Source of the DNA: an uncultured Acidobacteriota bacterium
GTDB taxonomy: Bacteria > Acidobacteriota > Blastocatellia > Pyrinomonadales > Pyrinomonadaceae
Direction of reading: 5' to 3'
DNA: 55,061 nt
NCBI GenBank assembly: GCA_937871585.1
Contig: CALMPJ010000195.1
Coordinates: forward strand, 1 to 55,061
A program made the position numbers and the translations under genes. Positions 46,847 through 55,061 of this stretch are shown here, one piece after another. Below the pieces are notes generated by a model. The model was not told where the DNA came from. It saw nothing but the letters and a program-made list of their open reading frames with translations, and made no database searches. The number at the start of each line of letters is the position of its first letter. Positions within the stretch are counted from its first letter, which is position 1.

Positions 46847-47751
46847 AACTTCCGCTTGTTCCGTCTCCAAAAGACAAAACCCATCAAACCCATCGCGGCC
46901 AGCGTCGCAATTCCGCCGATCCGCATAATTCTCAACACTGCCAAACCGTACTTTCCGGTCGATGGATCGTAATGGTAGCAGTAAAGCAACAACTGCTCGG
47001 CGGCACTGCCGACCTTGTTGTTCGAAGATTCCATCACGCCGAATTTCACGTCTTTCGGCGAATAATCTATGCCGAATAGATATCGCGAAAGCTTGCCCTC
47101 AGGCGTTGTGATCATGATCCCGCCGGCATGTGCGAACTGTTCGCTCTTTTCGTCCCATTTGTACGAAAATCCGGCTGCGTTCGTCACCTTATCAAGTTCT
47201 TCTTGAGTTCCGGTCAGAAAATGCCAACCGTTCTCCGTTCCCGGACGTCCGTATCGCTCCATGTACCCGGCTTTCTTGTTTTTGGCAAGATCGCTCTTCT
47301 CGTGCTCGCGAGCGTCAAAGCTGATCGCGACAACATCGAAATCCTTTCCGGCTTCTAGCGATATTCCTTTCAAAGAACCTGTCAGGCCATTCAGAACCTG
47401 ATTACAGAGCATCGGGCACTCGTAATAAACAAATGCTACGATCACAGGACGCTTTCCAAAATAACTTCCGAGAGTGACGTCTTTTCCATTCTCGTCTCTT
47501 AGTACAGCATCGGCCGGCAATGTCTCACCAAGCTTTTGCTCGATGCCGATCTTCTTAAGAGCCTCAGGCAATCCAACCGACGTATCCGCTGCAGGATCAT
47601 ATTTCCGCGGACTATACAGCGGCGAATTGTAATGCTCATTCTTCTGAGCCGAAGCGGGCAATGTGAAAGCGTGAAAAAGTGAAAAAGTGAAAACGACGAG
47701 ACCTATTGCCCCGCAAAGCCCTTTCGTCTTTTCTCCTCTTCTCCCCTTCAC
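46828..47751 (-). CDS. SCO1/SenC family copper chaperone
   Basis: 307 residues. N-terminal signal or anchor, then a thioredoxin-like domain with the copper-binding C112-P-M-L-C116 pair (YYECPMLCNQVLNG) and a distal His in QFAHAGGIMITTPEGK; a C-terminal helix (LRIMRIGGIATLAAMGLMGF) anchors it. Delivers copper to CuA of CoxB, consistent with its place just before coxB. The first 10-30 residues and the DNA upstream consist of purine- or GTGAAAAA-rich low-complexity repeats, and the C-terminus ends in a heptamer array. Confidence 0.92.
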   Translation of the reverse strand: MKGRRGEKTKGLCGAIGLVVFTFSLFHAFTLPASAQKNEHYNSPLYSPRKYDPAADTSVGLPEALKKIGIEQKLGETLPADAVLRDENGKDVTLGSYFGKRPVIVAFVYYECPMLCNQVLNGLTGSLKGISLEAGKDFDVVAISFDAREHEKSDLAKNKKAGYMERYGRPGTENGWHFLTGTQEELDKVTNAAGFSYKWDEKSEQFAHAGGIMITTPEGKLSRYLFGIDYSPKDVKFGVMESSNNKVGSAAEQLLLYCYHYDPSTGKYGLAVLRIMRIGGIATLAAMGLMGFVFWRRNKRKLVNSEQ

Positions 47752-47764
47752 GTCTTCTCCCCTT

Positions 47765-48304
47765 CTACCTTCTCGTCTCCGACGCCGTCCTTCCCGAACT
47801 CGCGTCTGAATAGAACATCCTCGAATCGGCGGCTACTTTCTCTGCATCCGCTCCGCTCTTGGCCTTTGGCGCTGACGCGAGAAACTTCGCTTTCGCTTCG
47901 TCGATCGGCATAACCGTAACAATTCCCGACGCCTTATCTTTCTTGCCGTTTTTGAGAACGTCGTTCCAGATCTTTACAAGTTCGCGATACTCAGCCTGAG
48001 GTTCGCGAAGCTCAAGATTGACCCAACCATTCGGCCCCTGAACACCAAATCCCGGAGCCGACTGCAAGCGCGGTTCGGGCGGAAGCTGCTCCTTTTGCGT
48101 CATTTGCATCGGATTCGCCGGCGGTGCCATCTCAGCATTCACCTCATACATTCCTTTTAGAAAGAAATGCATCAGCACGAATGTAATGACGATCAATAGG
48201 AACAAGCCAACACCAAAACCGATGATGCCGCGCAGGCTGATCTCGTTCTCTTCGTACGCCTTATCGAAATCGGCCGGCGTCATTGTATGTTTCTTCGAAG
48301 ACAT
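47765..48304 (-). CDS. Small membrane protein of the act-cox operon
   Basis: 179 residues. One membrane helix (about 27-48; IIGFGVGLFLLIVITFVLMH), then a Pro/Met-rich linker and a soluble domain with PRLQSAPGFGV, REPQAEYRELVKIWNDVL and GIVTVMPIDEAKAKFLAS. The R-L-Q ... P-I-D-x-A pattern resembles a protein often found between Alternative Complex III and oxidase genes. It may hold the two complexes together or help assembly (inference). The C-terminal tail is low-complexity. Confidence 0.7.
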   Translation of the reverse strand: MSSKKHTMTPADFDKAYEENEISLRGIIGFGVGLFLLIVITFVLMHFFLKGMYEVNAEMAPPANPMQMTQKEQLPPEPRLQSAPGFGVQGPNGWVNLELREPQAEYRELVKIWNDVLKNGKKDKASGIVTVMPIDEAKAKFLASAPKAKSGADAEKVAADSRMFYSDASSGRTASETRR

Positions 48305-48328
48305 AACTATTGCTCAATCAACAACAAA

Positions 48329-49546
48329 CTAATGTGCACGTCCGTGCGAAACGCAGCGTTCGTAGAACGGATCTTTGACCGGAACGATCGGGCGTTTCAT
48401 ATACTCGCCAATAAAGAACCACAGCCACAGACCGCCGATAGCGATCGGTGCAACAACGTCCATCCAACTGACAATGAACGCACCTTTCTCGATGCCCTCG
48501 GTCAATCGCGGCGTCGGTGCGATCTGATAGAACATATCGATCAGTCGCATCACGAGAATGAACACGCCGAGCGTCGCCAGCCGCTTTGTCTGCCGTTTGA
48601 AATCCTGCTGCAGCAAGATCAGGAACGGGAACGCAAAGTGGAAAATGATCAACGCCGCTCCCATCCAGCCCCACGCGCCTTTCATTCGCGTGATGAACCA
48701 GCCGGTTTCCTCAGGAATGTTGCCCGACCAGATGATCAGGAACTGCGAGAAATTGAAGTACGCCCAGACCATCACGAGAGCGAGCATCAGCTTGCCAAGG
48801 TCGTGAAAATGCCGTTTGGTCACAACGCCGTCCATCGGAGCTTTGGTTGCCAACCATGAAAGCAAGATGATCGAGAACGCAAAACAGCTCAACGCCCATC
48901 CGGCGACGAACAGCAGCCCCCAAATGGTCGAGAACCAGTGTGGATCGAGGAACATTACCCAATCGACCACAGCAAATGTTACGACGAGAGCATAAATGAC
49001 CATCGTCGGGCCTGAGAATTTCGAACAGATCTCAAGCAGACGTTCCGACGCTGCAAGATCTTCGGTCTTGTCCTGAGCCGCTGACCATTTATTAAGCAAA
49101 TGGATCATGATCCCGAACAGCACGAAATAAATGCCCGAACGCACGATCCAGAACCACGGAGCCATGAAAACGCCGCGATGCAAAACGGCATGGTCATCCG
49201 GCGGCAAGTGTGTGAACTCCATGAACTTGTGCATACCGACGCCGATCGCAAGCGGCACGAAAAGCACAATTATGAGCGGCAACGTACGCGAACAAGCTTC
49301 GACAATTCGTCGAATAGCAATGCCCCAGGCACCGCCCGTTAGGTACTGCAGCATCAGGATGCCGAGACCGCCGATCGTAAGTCCTGTCCAGAAAATAAAG
49401 CCGAGCAGCCACGAGCGAAGTCCCTGCTCAGGGCTGAAATACGTGCCAACTGCCCAAGCCAAAGTGCCGATAACGCCAACACCGACGGCGATCGAACGAA
49501 CGCCGAGCAGCTCTTTTGGAGCATAGTATTTGTCGAGTTCCGCCAT
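48329..49546 (-). CDS. actF: Alternative Complex III subunit ActF
   Basis: 405 residues, about ten helices. ActF is the second, smaller NrfD-like quinol-associated subunit (quinol:cytochrome c oxidoreductase quinone-binding subunit 2). Seen features: EFTHLPPDDHAVLHRG, DWVMFLDPHWFSTIWGLLFV and YFNFSQFLIIWSGNIPEETGW, all typical. Start codon follows the actE stop with no gap. Membrane subunit of the cytochrome bc1-replacing complex. Confidence 0.92.
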   Translation of the reverse strand: MAELDKYYAPKELLGVRSIAVGVGVIGTLAWAVGTYFSPEQGLRSWLLGFIFWTGLTIGGLGILMLQYLTGGAWGIAIRRIVEACSRTLPLIIVLFVPLAIGVGMHKFMEFTHLPPDDHAVLHRGVFMAPWFWIVRSGIYFVLFGIMIHLLNKWSAAQDKTEDLAASERLLEICSKFSGPTMVIYALVVTFAVVDWVMFLDPHWFSTIWGLLFVAGWALSCFAFSIILLSWLATKAPMDGVVTKRHFHDLGKLMLALVMVWAYFNFSQFLIIWSGNIPEETGWFITRMKGAWGWMGAALIIFHFAFPFLILLQQDFKRQTKRLATLGVFILVMRLIDMFYQIAPTPRLTEGIEKGAFIVSWMDVVAPIAIGGLWLWFFIGEYMKRPIVPVKDPFYERCVSHGRAH

Positions 49547-50266
49547 TTACTTAGCTCCTCCGGGTGTCGCTGTTTTTGGCGCCTCAGGTTTTGGCGCAGC
49601 AACTGTGTTCATCTTTAATGCACTGTCAGGATTCTGTCCTGCCTGCAGCGTGCGAATATATGCGACGATCGCCCAACGGTCGGCTGGCTGCACTTGATAA
49701 GCATACGAGCTCATCTTGCCCCAACCATTTGTGATCACGTCAAAAAAGTGTCCGACCGGCGCATTTCTCAAACGGTCGTCATGATATGTCGGCGGTGCCG
49801 AGAATCCGCGACGAACGATCATACCGTCGGCATTGCCAAGCGGTCCGTGACACATCGCACAATATATGTTGTAACGTTCTTGCCCGCGATCGACGAGCTC
49901 CTTGGTCACAGGCAGCGGAAATTCGTCTATGTCGTTCGGGAAACTTGAGACTACCGTGTTTCCGGCAGCATTCGTCGTGGTTTCGACGGGCGTCGTGCTC
50001 GGATTATCGATCTTTCCGGTGTAGAACGCTTTGTTGTCAAACAACTGGCCGCGAGCAACCGTGCCGTCAGGCAATTTTCGCGAACCACGCTTGTCGGCAA
50101 AGAAATCGCTCTTCTTATACGTCTTATATCGCGGCTGATCCTGCATATCCTGCCGCAGGCCGCACGCCGACGAAACGACCGCGATCACAACGATCACCAA
50201 GAGATAGAAATGACGACTCTTGACCTTGGACATTGGATTTGGGACTTTGGGCTTACTCAGGGACAT
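49547..50266 (-). CDS. actE: Alternative Complex III subunit ActE (monoheme cytochrome c lipoprotein)
   Basis: 239 residues. Lipobox VVSSAC with Cys35, heme motif C-A-M-C-H in YNIYCAMCHGPLG, and an axial Met in KMSSYAYQV. Carries electrons from the complex to the oxidase. The ATG at 50266 is supported by AGGAGGT 5 bp upstream, inside the actD 3' end (14-bp overlap). The first 16 residues (MSLSKPKVPNPMSKVK) come from a heptamer array, making the signal peptide's n-region unusually long. Confidence 0.93.
   Translation of the reverse strand: MSLSKPKVPNPMSKVKSRHFYLLVIVVIAVVSSACGLRQDMQDQPRYKTYKKSDFFADKRGSRKLPDGTVARGQLFDNKAFYTGKIDNPSTTPVETTTNAAGNTVVSSFPNDIDEFPLPVTKELVDRGQERYNIYCAMCHGPLGNADGMIVRRGFSAPPTYHDDRLRNAPVGHFFDVITNGWGKMSSYAYQVQPADRWAIVAYIRTLQAGQNPDSALKMNTVAAPKPEAPKTATPGGAK
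50223..50250. repeat. Heptanucleotide array (ANNTTGG)x4 in the actE start
   Basis: Units ACCTTGG, ACATTGG, ATTTGGG and ACTTTGG in tandem, within the N-terminal codons of actE. Confidence 0.75.
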
Positions 50267-50786
50267 CGAACACCTCCTGACCGCCGAGACCTTCCATAAA
50301 TGCTCGCGTTTTTTCGTAATCGTACAATTCGTCTTTCGCCTCGATAACCAAAAAGAACTTCTCTCGCGTCGCTAACGCAAATCGAGGCACATTAAATACT
50401 GGATGATATGGCGACGGCAGGCCATTCAGGAACAACATGCCGAAAACAGCCATGGCTGCCGAAAACAAGATCGTCAACTCATACATCGGCGGAATGAAGG
50501 CCGGCAAACTAAAGTGCGGACGGCCGCCGACTATGATCGGATAATCGATCACGTGTACGAAGTAAACGAGACCAAGACCGCTCAAAAGCCCAGTGACACC
50601 GGCACCGAAGATCATATAAGGCAAGATGCTTCGCTTAATGCCAAGCGCCTCGTCGATCTCGTGCAGCGGGAACGGCGTGAAGGCGTCGGTTTTCTTAAAA
50701 CCGGCTTCACGAACGCGGTTCGCCGCGTCGACCAATTGGGTCGGCGTGTCGAACTCGGCCATTATTCCGTAAATTTTATCTGCCAT
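50253..50786 (-). CDS. actD: Alternative Complex III subunit ActD (DUF3341)
   Basis: 177 residues. N-terminal small domain (YGIMAEFDTPTQLVDAANRV), two helices (about 57-80 and 103-125), and HPVFNVPRFALATREKFFLV, all typical of DUF3341/ActD. Structural membrane subunit of the quinol:cytochrome c oxidoreductase. Its 3' end holds the actE start. Confidence 0.93.
   Translation of the reverse strand: MADKIYGIMAEFDTPTQLVDAANRVREAGFKKTDAFTPFPLHEIDEALGIKRSILPYMIFGAGVTGLLSGLGLVYFVHVIDYPIIVGGRPHFSLPAFIPPMYELTILFSAAMAVFGMLFLNGLPSPYHPVFNVPRFALATREKFFLVIEAKDELYDYEKTRAFMEGLGGQEVFDVPE
50272..50278 (-). promoter_or_regulatory. Ribosome binding site deciding the actE start
   Basis: AGGAGGT on the minus strand, 5 bp before the ATG at 50266 and inside actD. 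It shows that the heptamer-encoded N-terminus is translated. Confidence 0.85.
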
Positions 50787-50835
50787 AGCTCAAATATTAA
50801 GCTCTAAAAAAACTTCCCTTCTTCCCTGCCGCTGC

Positions 50836-52284
50836 CTAGTGGTTCGGCGGATCTGTCCGGTCATACGTCTCTTCGACCAGAACGACGTTCTCTTCGAAAT
50901 CCTGATGATGCCCGTGGACATTTGCATCAGGCAGCAACGTGCGAACTTCGAATATCGAAATGATCGGCACAAATCGGACGAACAGATATATCAAGGTAAA
51001 GAACAAGCCCATCGTTCCGATGAACATCGACCAATCCCAAACCTGAGGCGTGTACATCGCCCACGATGACGGCAAGAAATCGCGGTGCAAACTCGTAACG
51101 ATAATAACGAATCGCTCGAGCCACATACCGACCGAAACGACCAGCGATATGACGAACAACCAGAATTCGCTGTTGCGGAATCGCTCGAACCACAGCAACT
51201 GGATCGAAAGGCCGTTACAAATAATTAGCAGCCAATACGACCACCAGTACGGACCTTCCCAGATGCGGTTCTTGACCATGAAGACTTCGTACTGCGAAGC
51301 ACTGTACCAGCCAAAGAAAGCCTCCATCGCGTAGCCGTAACACACGATCAAGCCCGTCGCGAGCATGACTTTTGCCATGTAAACGAGATGCTGATGCGTG
51401 ATGAAATCCTGCATTCTGTACCAGTGACGGAGCGGAATACAGAGGATCAACACCATCGCAAATCCCGCAAACACGGCCCCTGCGACAAAGTACGGCGGAA
51501 AGATCGTTGCATGCCAGCCCGGAATTTGCGAAACCGAGAAGTCGAACGAGACGATCGAGTGAACCGAAAGCACGAGCGGCGTCGAAAGGCCCGCGAGTAT
51601 GAGATACGTGATCTCATATCGGTGCCAATGACGAGCTGAGCCGCGCCAGCCCCACGAAAGAGCCGCGTAAACAAATCGGAAATACTTATTCTTCGCACGA
51701 TCACGCAAAGTCGCGAAATCGGGAATTAGACCGACATACCAGAACAAAGCCGAAACCGTCGCATACGTCGAAACCGCAAAAACGTCCCAAATAAGAGGCG
51801 AGCGAAACTGCGGCCAAATACCCATCGTGTTCGGATACGGGAACAGCCAATATGCAGCGAGCCACGGACGACCTGTATGCAGCAACGGGAACATCGCGGC
51901 GCAGGCAACGGCGAAAAGCGTCATTGCCTCAGCAAAACGGTTGATCGACGTACGCCACTTTTGATTCAAAAGCAGCAAAATAGCCGAGATCAGCGTTCCG
52001 GCGTGACCGATACCAATCCACCAAACGAAGTTGATGATGTCGAAAGCCCAACCGACCGGCTGGTTGTTTCCCCAAATTCCGATACCATTCGCAAGCAGCC
52101 AAACTACCGACACCATCAGCAATTGGGCCACCATAAAGGCGATACCAAATCCGATGAACCAGTGGAACGGCGTGCGCTTCTTGAGCGTAACGTCGCTGAT
52201 CTTGTCAGTGACGCTGGCGAATGAATGGTCGCCCTCGACCATTGGCGGCAAAAGTTTCTTTTCTAGGTCTTGGTTATCCTGCAT
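50836..52284 (-). CDS. actC: Alternative Complex III subunit ActC (NrfD/PsrC-like)
   Basis: 482 residues, about ten helices, NrfD family. Key segments: NFVWWIGIGHAGTLISAILLL, HTGRPWLAAYWLFPYPN, HSIVSFDFSVSQIPGWHATI and HRDFLPSSWAMYTPQVWDW. It binds quinol at the periplasmic side together with the ActB Fe-S domain. Ends with an acidic tail. 43 bp after actB. Confidence 0.95.
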   Translation of the reverse strand: MQDNQDLEKKLLPPMVEGDHSFASVTDKISDVTLKKRTPFHWFIGFGIAFMVAQLLMVSVVWLLANGIGIWGNNQPVGWAFDIINFVWWIGIGHAGTLISAILLLLNQKWRTSINRFAEAMTLFAVACAAMFPLLHTGRPWLAAYWLFPYPNTMGIWPQFRSPLIWDVFAVSTYATVSALFWYVGLIPDFATLRDRAKNKYFRFVYAALSWGWRGSARHWHRYEITYLILAGLSTPLVLSVHSIVSFDFSVSQIPGWHATIFPPYFVAGAVFAGFAMVLILCIPLRHWYRMQDFITHQHLVYMAKVMLATGLIVCYGYAMEAFFGWYSASQYEVFMVKNRIWEGPYWWSYWLLIICNGLSIQLLWFERFRNSEFWLFVISLVVSVGMWLERFVIIVTSLHRDFLPSSWAMYTPQVWDWSMFIGTMGLFFTLIYLFVRFVPIISIFEVRTLLPDANVHGHHQDFEENVVLVEETYDRTDPPNH

Positions 52285-52327
52285 AGCTTATGCAACCCAC
52301 GCTGCCGATATCTTCGGCAACCGCGAA

Positions 52328-55061
52328 CTAGTGAGCTTCTCCTCCCGCTTTCTTCTCGCCCGATGGTTTCGGTGCATGACTTTTCTTAGGAACAAACGGA
52401 CGATAATCCGGCATATCCTTGTTCTGATTCTTGAGTGCCGCCGCATATGTCGTACGCGGCTGCGTGTTCAATTCGTTGAGCAGTACGTAATCACGCTCAT
52501 CCTTCTTGGCTTTTGAGACGGCACTTTCAGGGTCGTGCATATCGCCAAAGACGATCGCATTCGTCGGACAAGCCGATTGACAGGCCGTCATTACGTCGCC
52601 GTCCTTGATCTTGCGTCCTGCCTTTTCAGCTTCGATACGACCGATCGAGATACGTTGCGTGCAATACGTACATTTCTCCATCACACCGCGGCTGCGGATC
52701 GAAACTTCAGGATTACGCATCAGCTTGTACTGCGGCGTGTTCCAATCCTGATATAGCAAGAAGTTGAATCGTCTCACCTTATAAGGACAGTTGTTCGAGC
52801 AATATCGTGTTCCGACACAGCGGTTATAGACCATGTCGTTGAGGCCTTCGGCACTGTGAACTGTTGCGTGAACCGGACAGACGACCTCGCACGGAGCGAG
52901 TTCGCATTGCATACAAAGTACAGGCTGGAAGTACGGCCCTTCAGGATTTGAAATATCGCCGCCGGCGTAATATGCATCGACACGAAGCCAATGCATTTCG
53001 CGGCTGCGATTGACCTGCTCCTTACCGACCACCGGAATGTTGTTTTCCGATTGGCAAGCCACGACACAGGCGTTACAACCAACACACGAGTTGAGGTCGA
53101 TCGACATGCCCCATTTCGTGTTCTCGTTGTAAACCTTTTGATGATCCTCGGCCGGATACATCGACATGTTCGCGTAGTCAGGCTGATGTCCGCCTTCGAT
53201 CTCTTCTTCGAGATGGTTTACATCCCAACTGCGAAGTAGATCGCGGCCTTCCATATTGAAATGGATCTGCGTCGAAGCGATATCGGTCGTTTCGCCGGTT
53301 TTGGTAATTTCACCAAAACCATGATCCATCGCATCCGAACGCCTGACATCAAAAACGCTGTAACCAAGTCCGGTTCCCACCTTTCCCGCACGCGTACGGC
53401 CATAGCCCATTGTCAACGTGACTACGTCGTCAGGCTGCCCCGGCGTGATCCATACCGCGACAGGCTTTTTGATCTCAGCCCCTTGATATTTAACTTTTAC
53501 GAGATCCGCGAACTGATTTCCGCCCTTCGTGTTGATGAACGAAGTTCCCTGCTCACCGCCGACGTATTCGCGTTTGTCGTTGCCTTTATTGACGCCAAGC
53601 TTCTCGGCAGTCTTTGGGCTGACAAGCGCGACGTTGTCCCAAGTGATCTTGTTCAGCGGATTTGGCAGTTCCTGGAGCCAGCCGTTGTTCGTAAATCGGC
53701 CGTCATATACGCAAGGATCAGGAATGATGTTGAATTCGATCGAGCCTGACGAAGCAGGCTTTGCTTCCGGCGTCGAAAGAAACGCGGTCGTAGCCGTAAC
53801 AGCCTTTGCAGGCGAAGCAGTATTCGCGACAACACCATCATGAACTGCCTTTCGCCAATTATCTTCGAAAGTTTTCGCACCGGCAGGAGCCGCAGGCGCG
53901 GCAGCAGGTGTTGACGGGGCTGCAACGGGAGCCTTTGGAGCTTCCTTTTTCTCAACGACAACAGGAGCAGCGACCTTTGCTTCGGTCTTTGGTTCTTCCT
54001 TCTTTGGCTCTTCTTTGACTTCGGCCTTCGCCGGAGCAGCTGCCGCGGTAATATTCGTGGCTTGCCAGTAGGCTTTTACGATGTCGTAATCTTTCTTGTC
54101 AAAGCCTTCTTTCATGCACAATTGAACAAGTTCGTGTGCATTTTTGCCGTCATAAAGCGGCGTTACAAGCGGCTGTACGATCGTCACCGTTCCGTCAAAA
54201 GCACGAGCATCGCTCCAGCTCTCCAAGTAGTGCTTTTCGTGAACGTGCCACAAACACTGCTCCGCCGTCTCATCGAAATGCTGACCAAGATGAACCGTAA
54301 GCCCTGCTTTTGCAACAGCTTGCAGCCGCTCAGCGCTCAACTTAACATCTGACGGAGTGTTGTAAACAGGATTGCCGCCAAGAATTATCAAAGCCTTGAC
54401 CTTTCCGGCGTCGATGTCAGCGACAAGCTCTTTAAGCTGTTCGATCTGCAATTTTTCGCTGCCCGGAGCAGTTGGCTCGATGTACGTAACGGTCTGACCG
54501 GCATTGCCGAGAGCTCCGTTGATAGCGTGTGCAATTGCATGCACGATCGCGGGCTGACTGTCTCCCGCGACGACGAGGGACTTGCCCTTGTGCTCCATCA
54601 AGTCTTTTGAAAGACCAGCGATCCAAGCCGCATTTTCGGTATATGTCGAATTCGCACCGGCAACGCCGACAGCCTTCGCGATCGCCTTTGCAACCTCAGC
54701 CATTTGGCTCGGTTTGATCGCGAGACGATGGTCTGCTTTGGCTCCGGTCAGGCTAACTGATGATTCGATAGAATAAAGGCGATTCGTCTTTTTGGTTTCT
54801 TCGTCGAGAGCTCGGCCTTTGGCGAAGTCCTTAATATAAGCGACGTTAAAGCCCGAGAAGATATCTGCGTCGAGCGATAAGATCCGCTCTGCTTTATCAA
54901 ACTTGTAAACAGGCTGTGCAGGCGAGCCAAATGCAAGTTTTGCTCCGGCGAGAACATTATCCTGATTGACCGGCTCATATTGAACAAACTTCGCATTAGG
55001 CAATTCAGCCGTGATCTTCTTGAACTGATCGATCAATGTTGGCGAATTGACGGTCTCGGCC
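52328..55061 (-). CDS. actB: Alternative Complex III subunit ActB, N-terminus cut by window edge
   Basis: At least 911 residues, open to the right edge; the twin-arginine N-terminus is missing. The first half is a molybdopterin-oxidoreductase-like domain (KALIILGGNPVYNTPSDVKL) that in this family lacks the cofactor. A linker of about 65 residues rich in Ala, Pro, Lys and Glu (53870-54060) follows. The C-terminal ferredoxin domain holds cluster motifs CVGCNACVVAC, CMQCELAPCEVVCPV, CVGTRYCSNNCPY and CTYCTQRI with ACQSACPTNAI. Passes electrons from quinol to the heme subunits. Confidence 0.95.
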   Translation of the reverse strand, partial: AETVNSPTLIDQFKKITAELPNAKFVQYEPVNQDNVLAGAKLAFGSPAQPVYKFDKAERILSLDADIFSGFNVAYIKDFAKGRALDEETKKTNRLYSIESSVSLTGAKADHRLAIKPSQMAEVAKAIAKAVGVAGANSTYTENAAWIAGLSKDLMEHKGKSLVVAGDSQPAIVHAIAHAINGALGNAGQTVTYIEPTAPGSEKLQIEQLKELVADIDAGKVKALIILGGNPVYNTPSDVKLSAERLQAVAKAGLTVHLGQHFDETAEQCLWHVHEKHYLESWSDARAFDGTVTIVQPLVTPLYDGKNAHELVQLCMKEGFDKKDYDIVKAYWQATNITAAAAPAKAEVKEEPKKEEPKTEAKVAAPVVVEKKEAPKAPVAAPSTPAAAPAAPAGAKTFEDNWRKAVHDGVVANTASPAKAVTATTAFLSTPEAKPASSGSIEFNIIPDPCVYDGRFTNNGWLQELPNPLNKITWDNVALVSPKTAEKLGVNKGNDKREYVGGEQGTSFINTKGGNQFADLVKVKYQGAEIKKPVAVWITPGQPDDVVTLTMGYGRTRAGKVGTGLGYSVFDVRRSDAMDHGFGEITKTGETTDIASTQIHFNMEGRDLLRSWDVNHLEEEIEGGHQPDYANMSMYPAEDHQKVYNENTKWGMSIDLNSCVGCNACVVACQSENNIPVVGKEQVNRSREMHWLRVDAYYAGGDISNPEGPYFQPVLCMQCELAPCEVVCPVHATVHSAEGLNDMVYNRCVGTRYCSNNCPYKVRRFNFLLYQDWNTPQYKLMRNPEVSIRSRGVMEKCTYCTQRISIGRIEAEKAGRKIKDGDVMTACQSACPTNAIVFGDMHDPESAVSKAKKDERDYVLLNELNTQPRTTYAAALKNQNKDMPDYRPFVPKKSHAPKPSGEKKAGGEAH

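Overview
The window looks like a chromosomal segment of an acidobacterium, most likely of the Blastocatellia/Pyrinomonadaceae type (inference). Supporting signs are a VWA-domain secreted protein of the kind typical of Acidobacteria, a full Alternative Complex III plus A2-type cytochrome oxidase operon, a giant FG-GAP/RHS surface protein, and a mix of housekeeping genes in small, mostly unlinked units. No tRNA, rRNA, CRISPR array, transposase or integrase was seen. Both ends are cut: the left end runs through a poly-G stretch inside an MFS transporter gene, the right end inside actB.

Left part (1-21 kb): a truncated MFS exporter, a 21-bp repeat array, a membrane glycosyltransferase-like protein, an AlbA/Schlafen-type regulator, uvrC, a Sua5-type tsaC, an ArnT-like glycosyltransferase divergent from a Gfo/Idh/MocA oxidoreductase, a serine hydrolase, a VWA protein, glgC divergent from mtgA, a DUF4436-like membrane protein with a lipoprotein, then a minus-strand run eno - HEAT protein - GNAT - gpmI-like - tdk - methyltransferase. 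The gpmI-like gene is full length but has lost most metal-binding and catalytic residues.

Middle (21-38 kb): a second 21-bp periodic array precedes a 2018-residue FG-GAP/RHS protein followed by a secreted helical-repeat protein (candidate partner). Then come a propeller lipoprotein, a CNNM/CBS membrane protein, a NifU-like Fe-S protein, a TlpA-like thioredoxin, a VapBC-type toxin-antitoxin pair overlapping a GH15 glucoamylase-like gene, pyruvate kinase, a STAS-like protein and a string of four hairpins ending in a strong terminator (candidate structured RNA).

Right part (38-55 kb, all minus strand): a methyltransferase and a radical SAM protein; a tightly coupled four-gene cassette resembling a Lol system (lipoprotein, LolD-like ATPase, 57-residue membrane peptide, LolA-like secreted protein) but with no FtsX-type permease; then the respiratory operon actB-C-D-E-F, a small membrane protein, SCO, coxB-A-C-D, closed by an intrinsic terminator. 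Together these oxidise quinol, pass electrons by c-type hemes and reduce oxygen.

A recurring theme is short heptanucleotide tandem arrays, often as inverted pairs, that sit at gene borders and have been absorbed into reading frames: at 1473-1552, 7811-7954, 13125-13209, 46819-46846 and 50223-50250.
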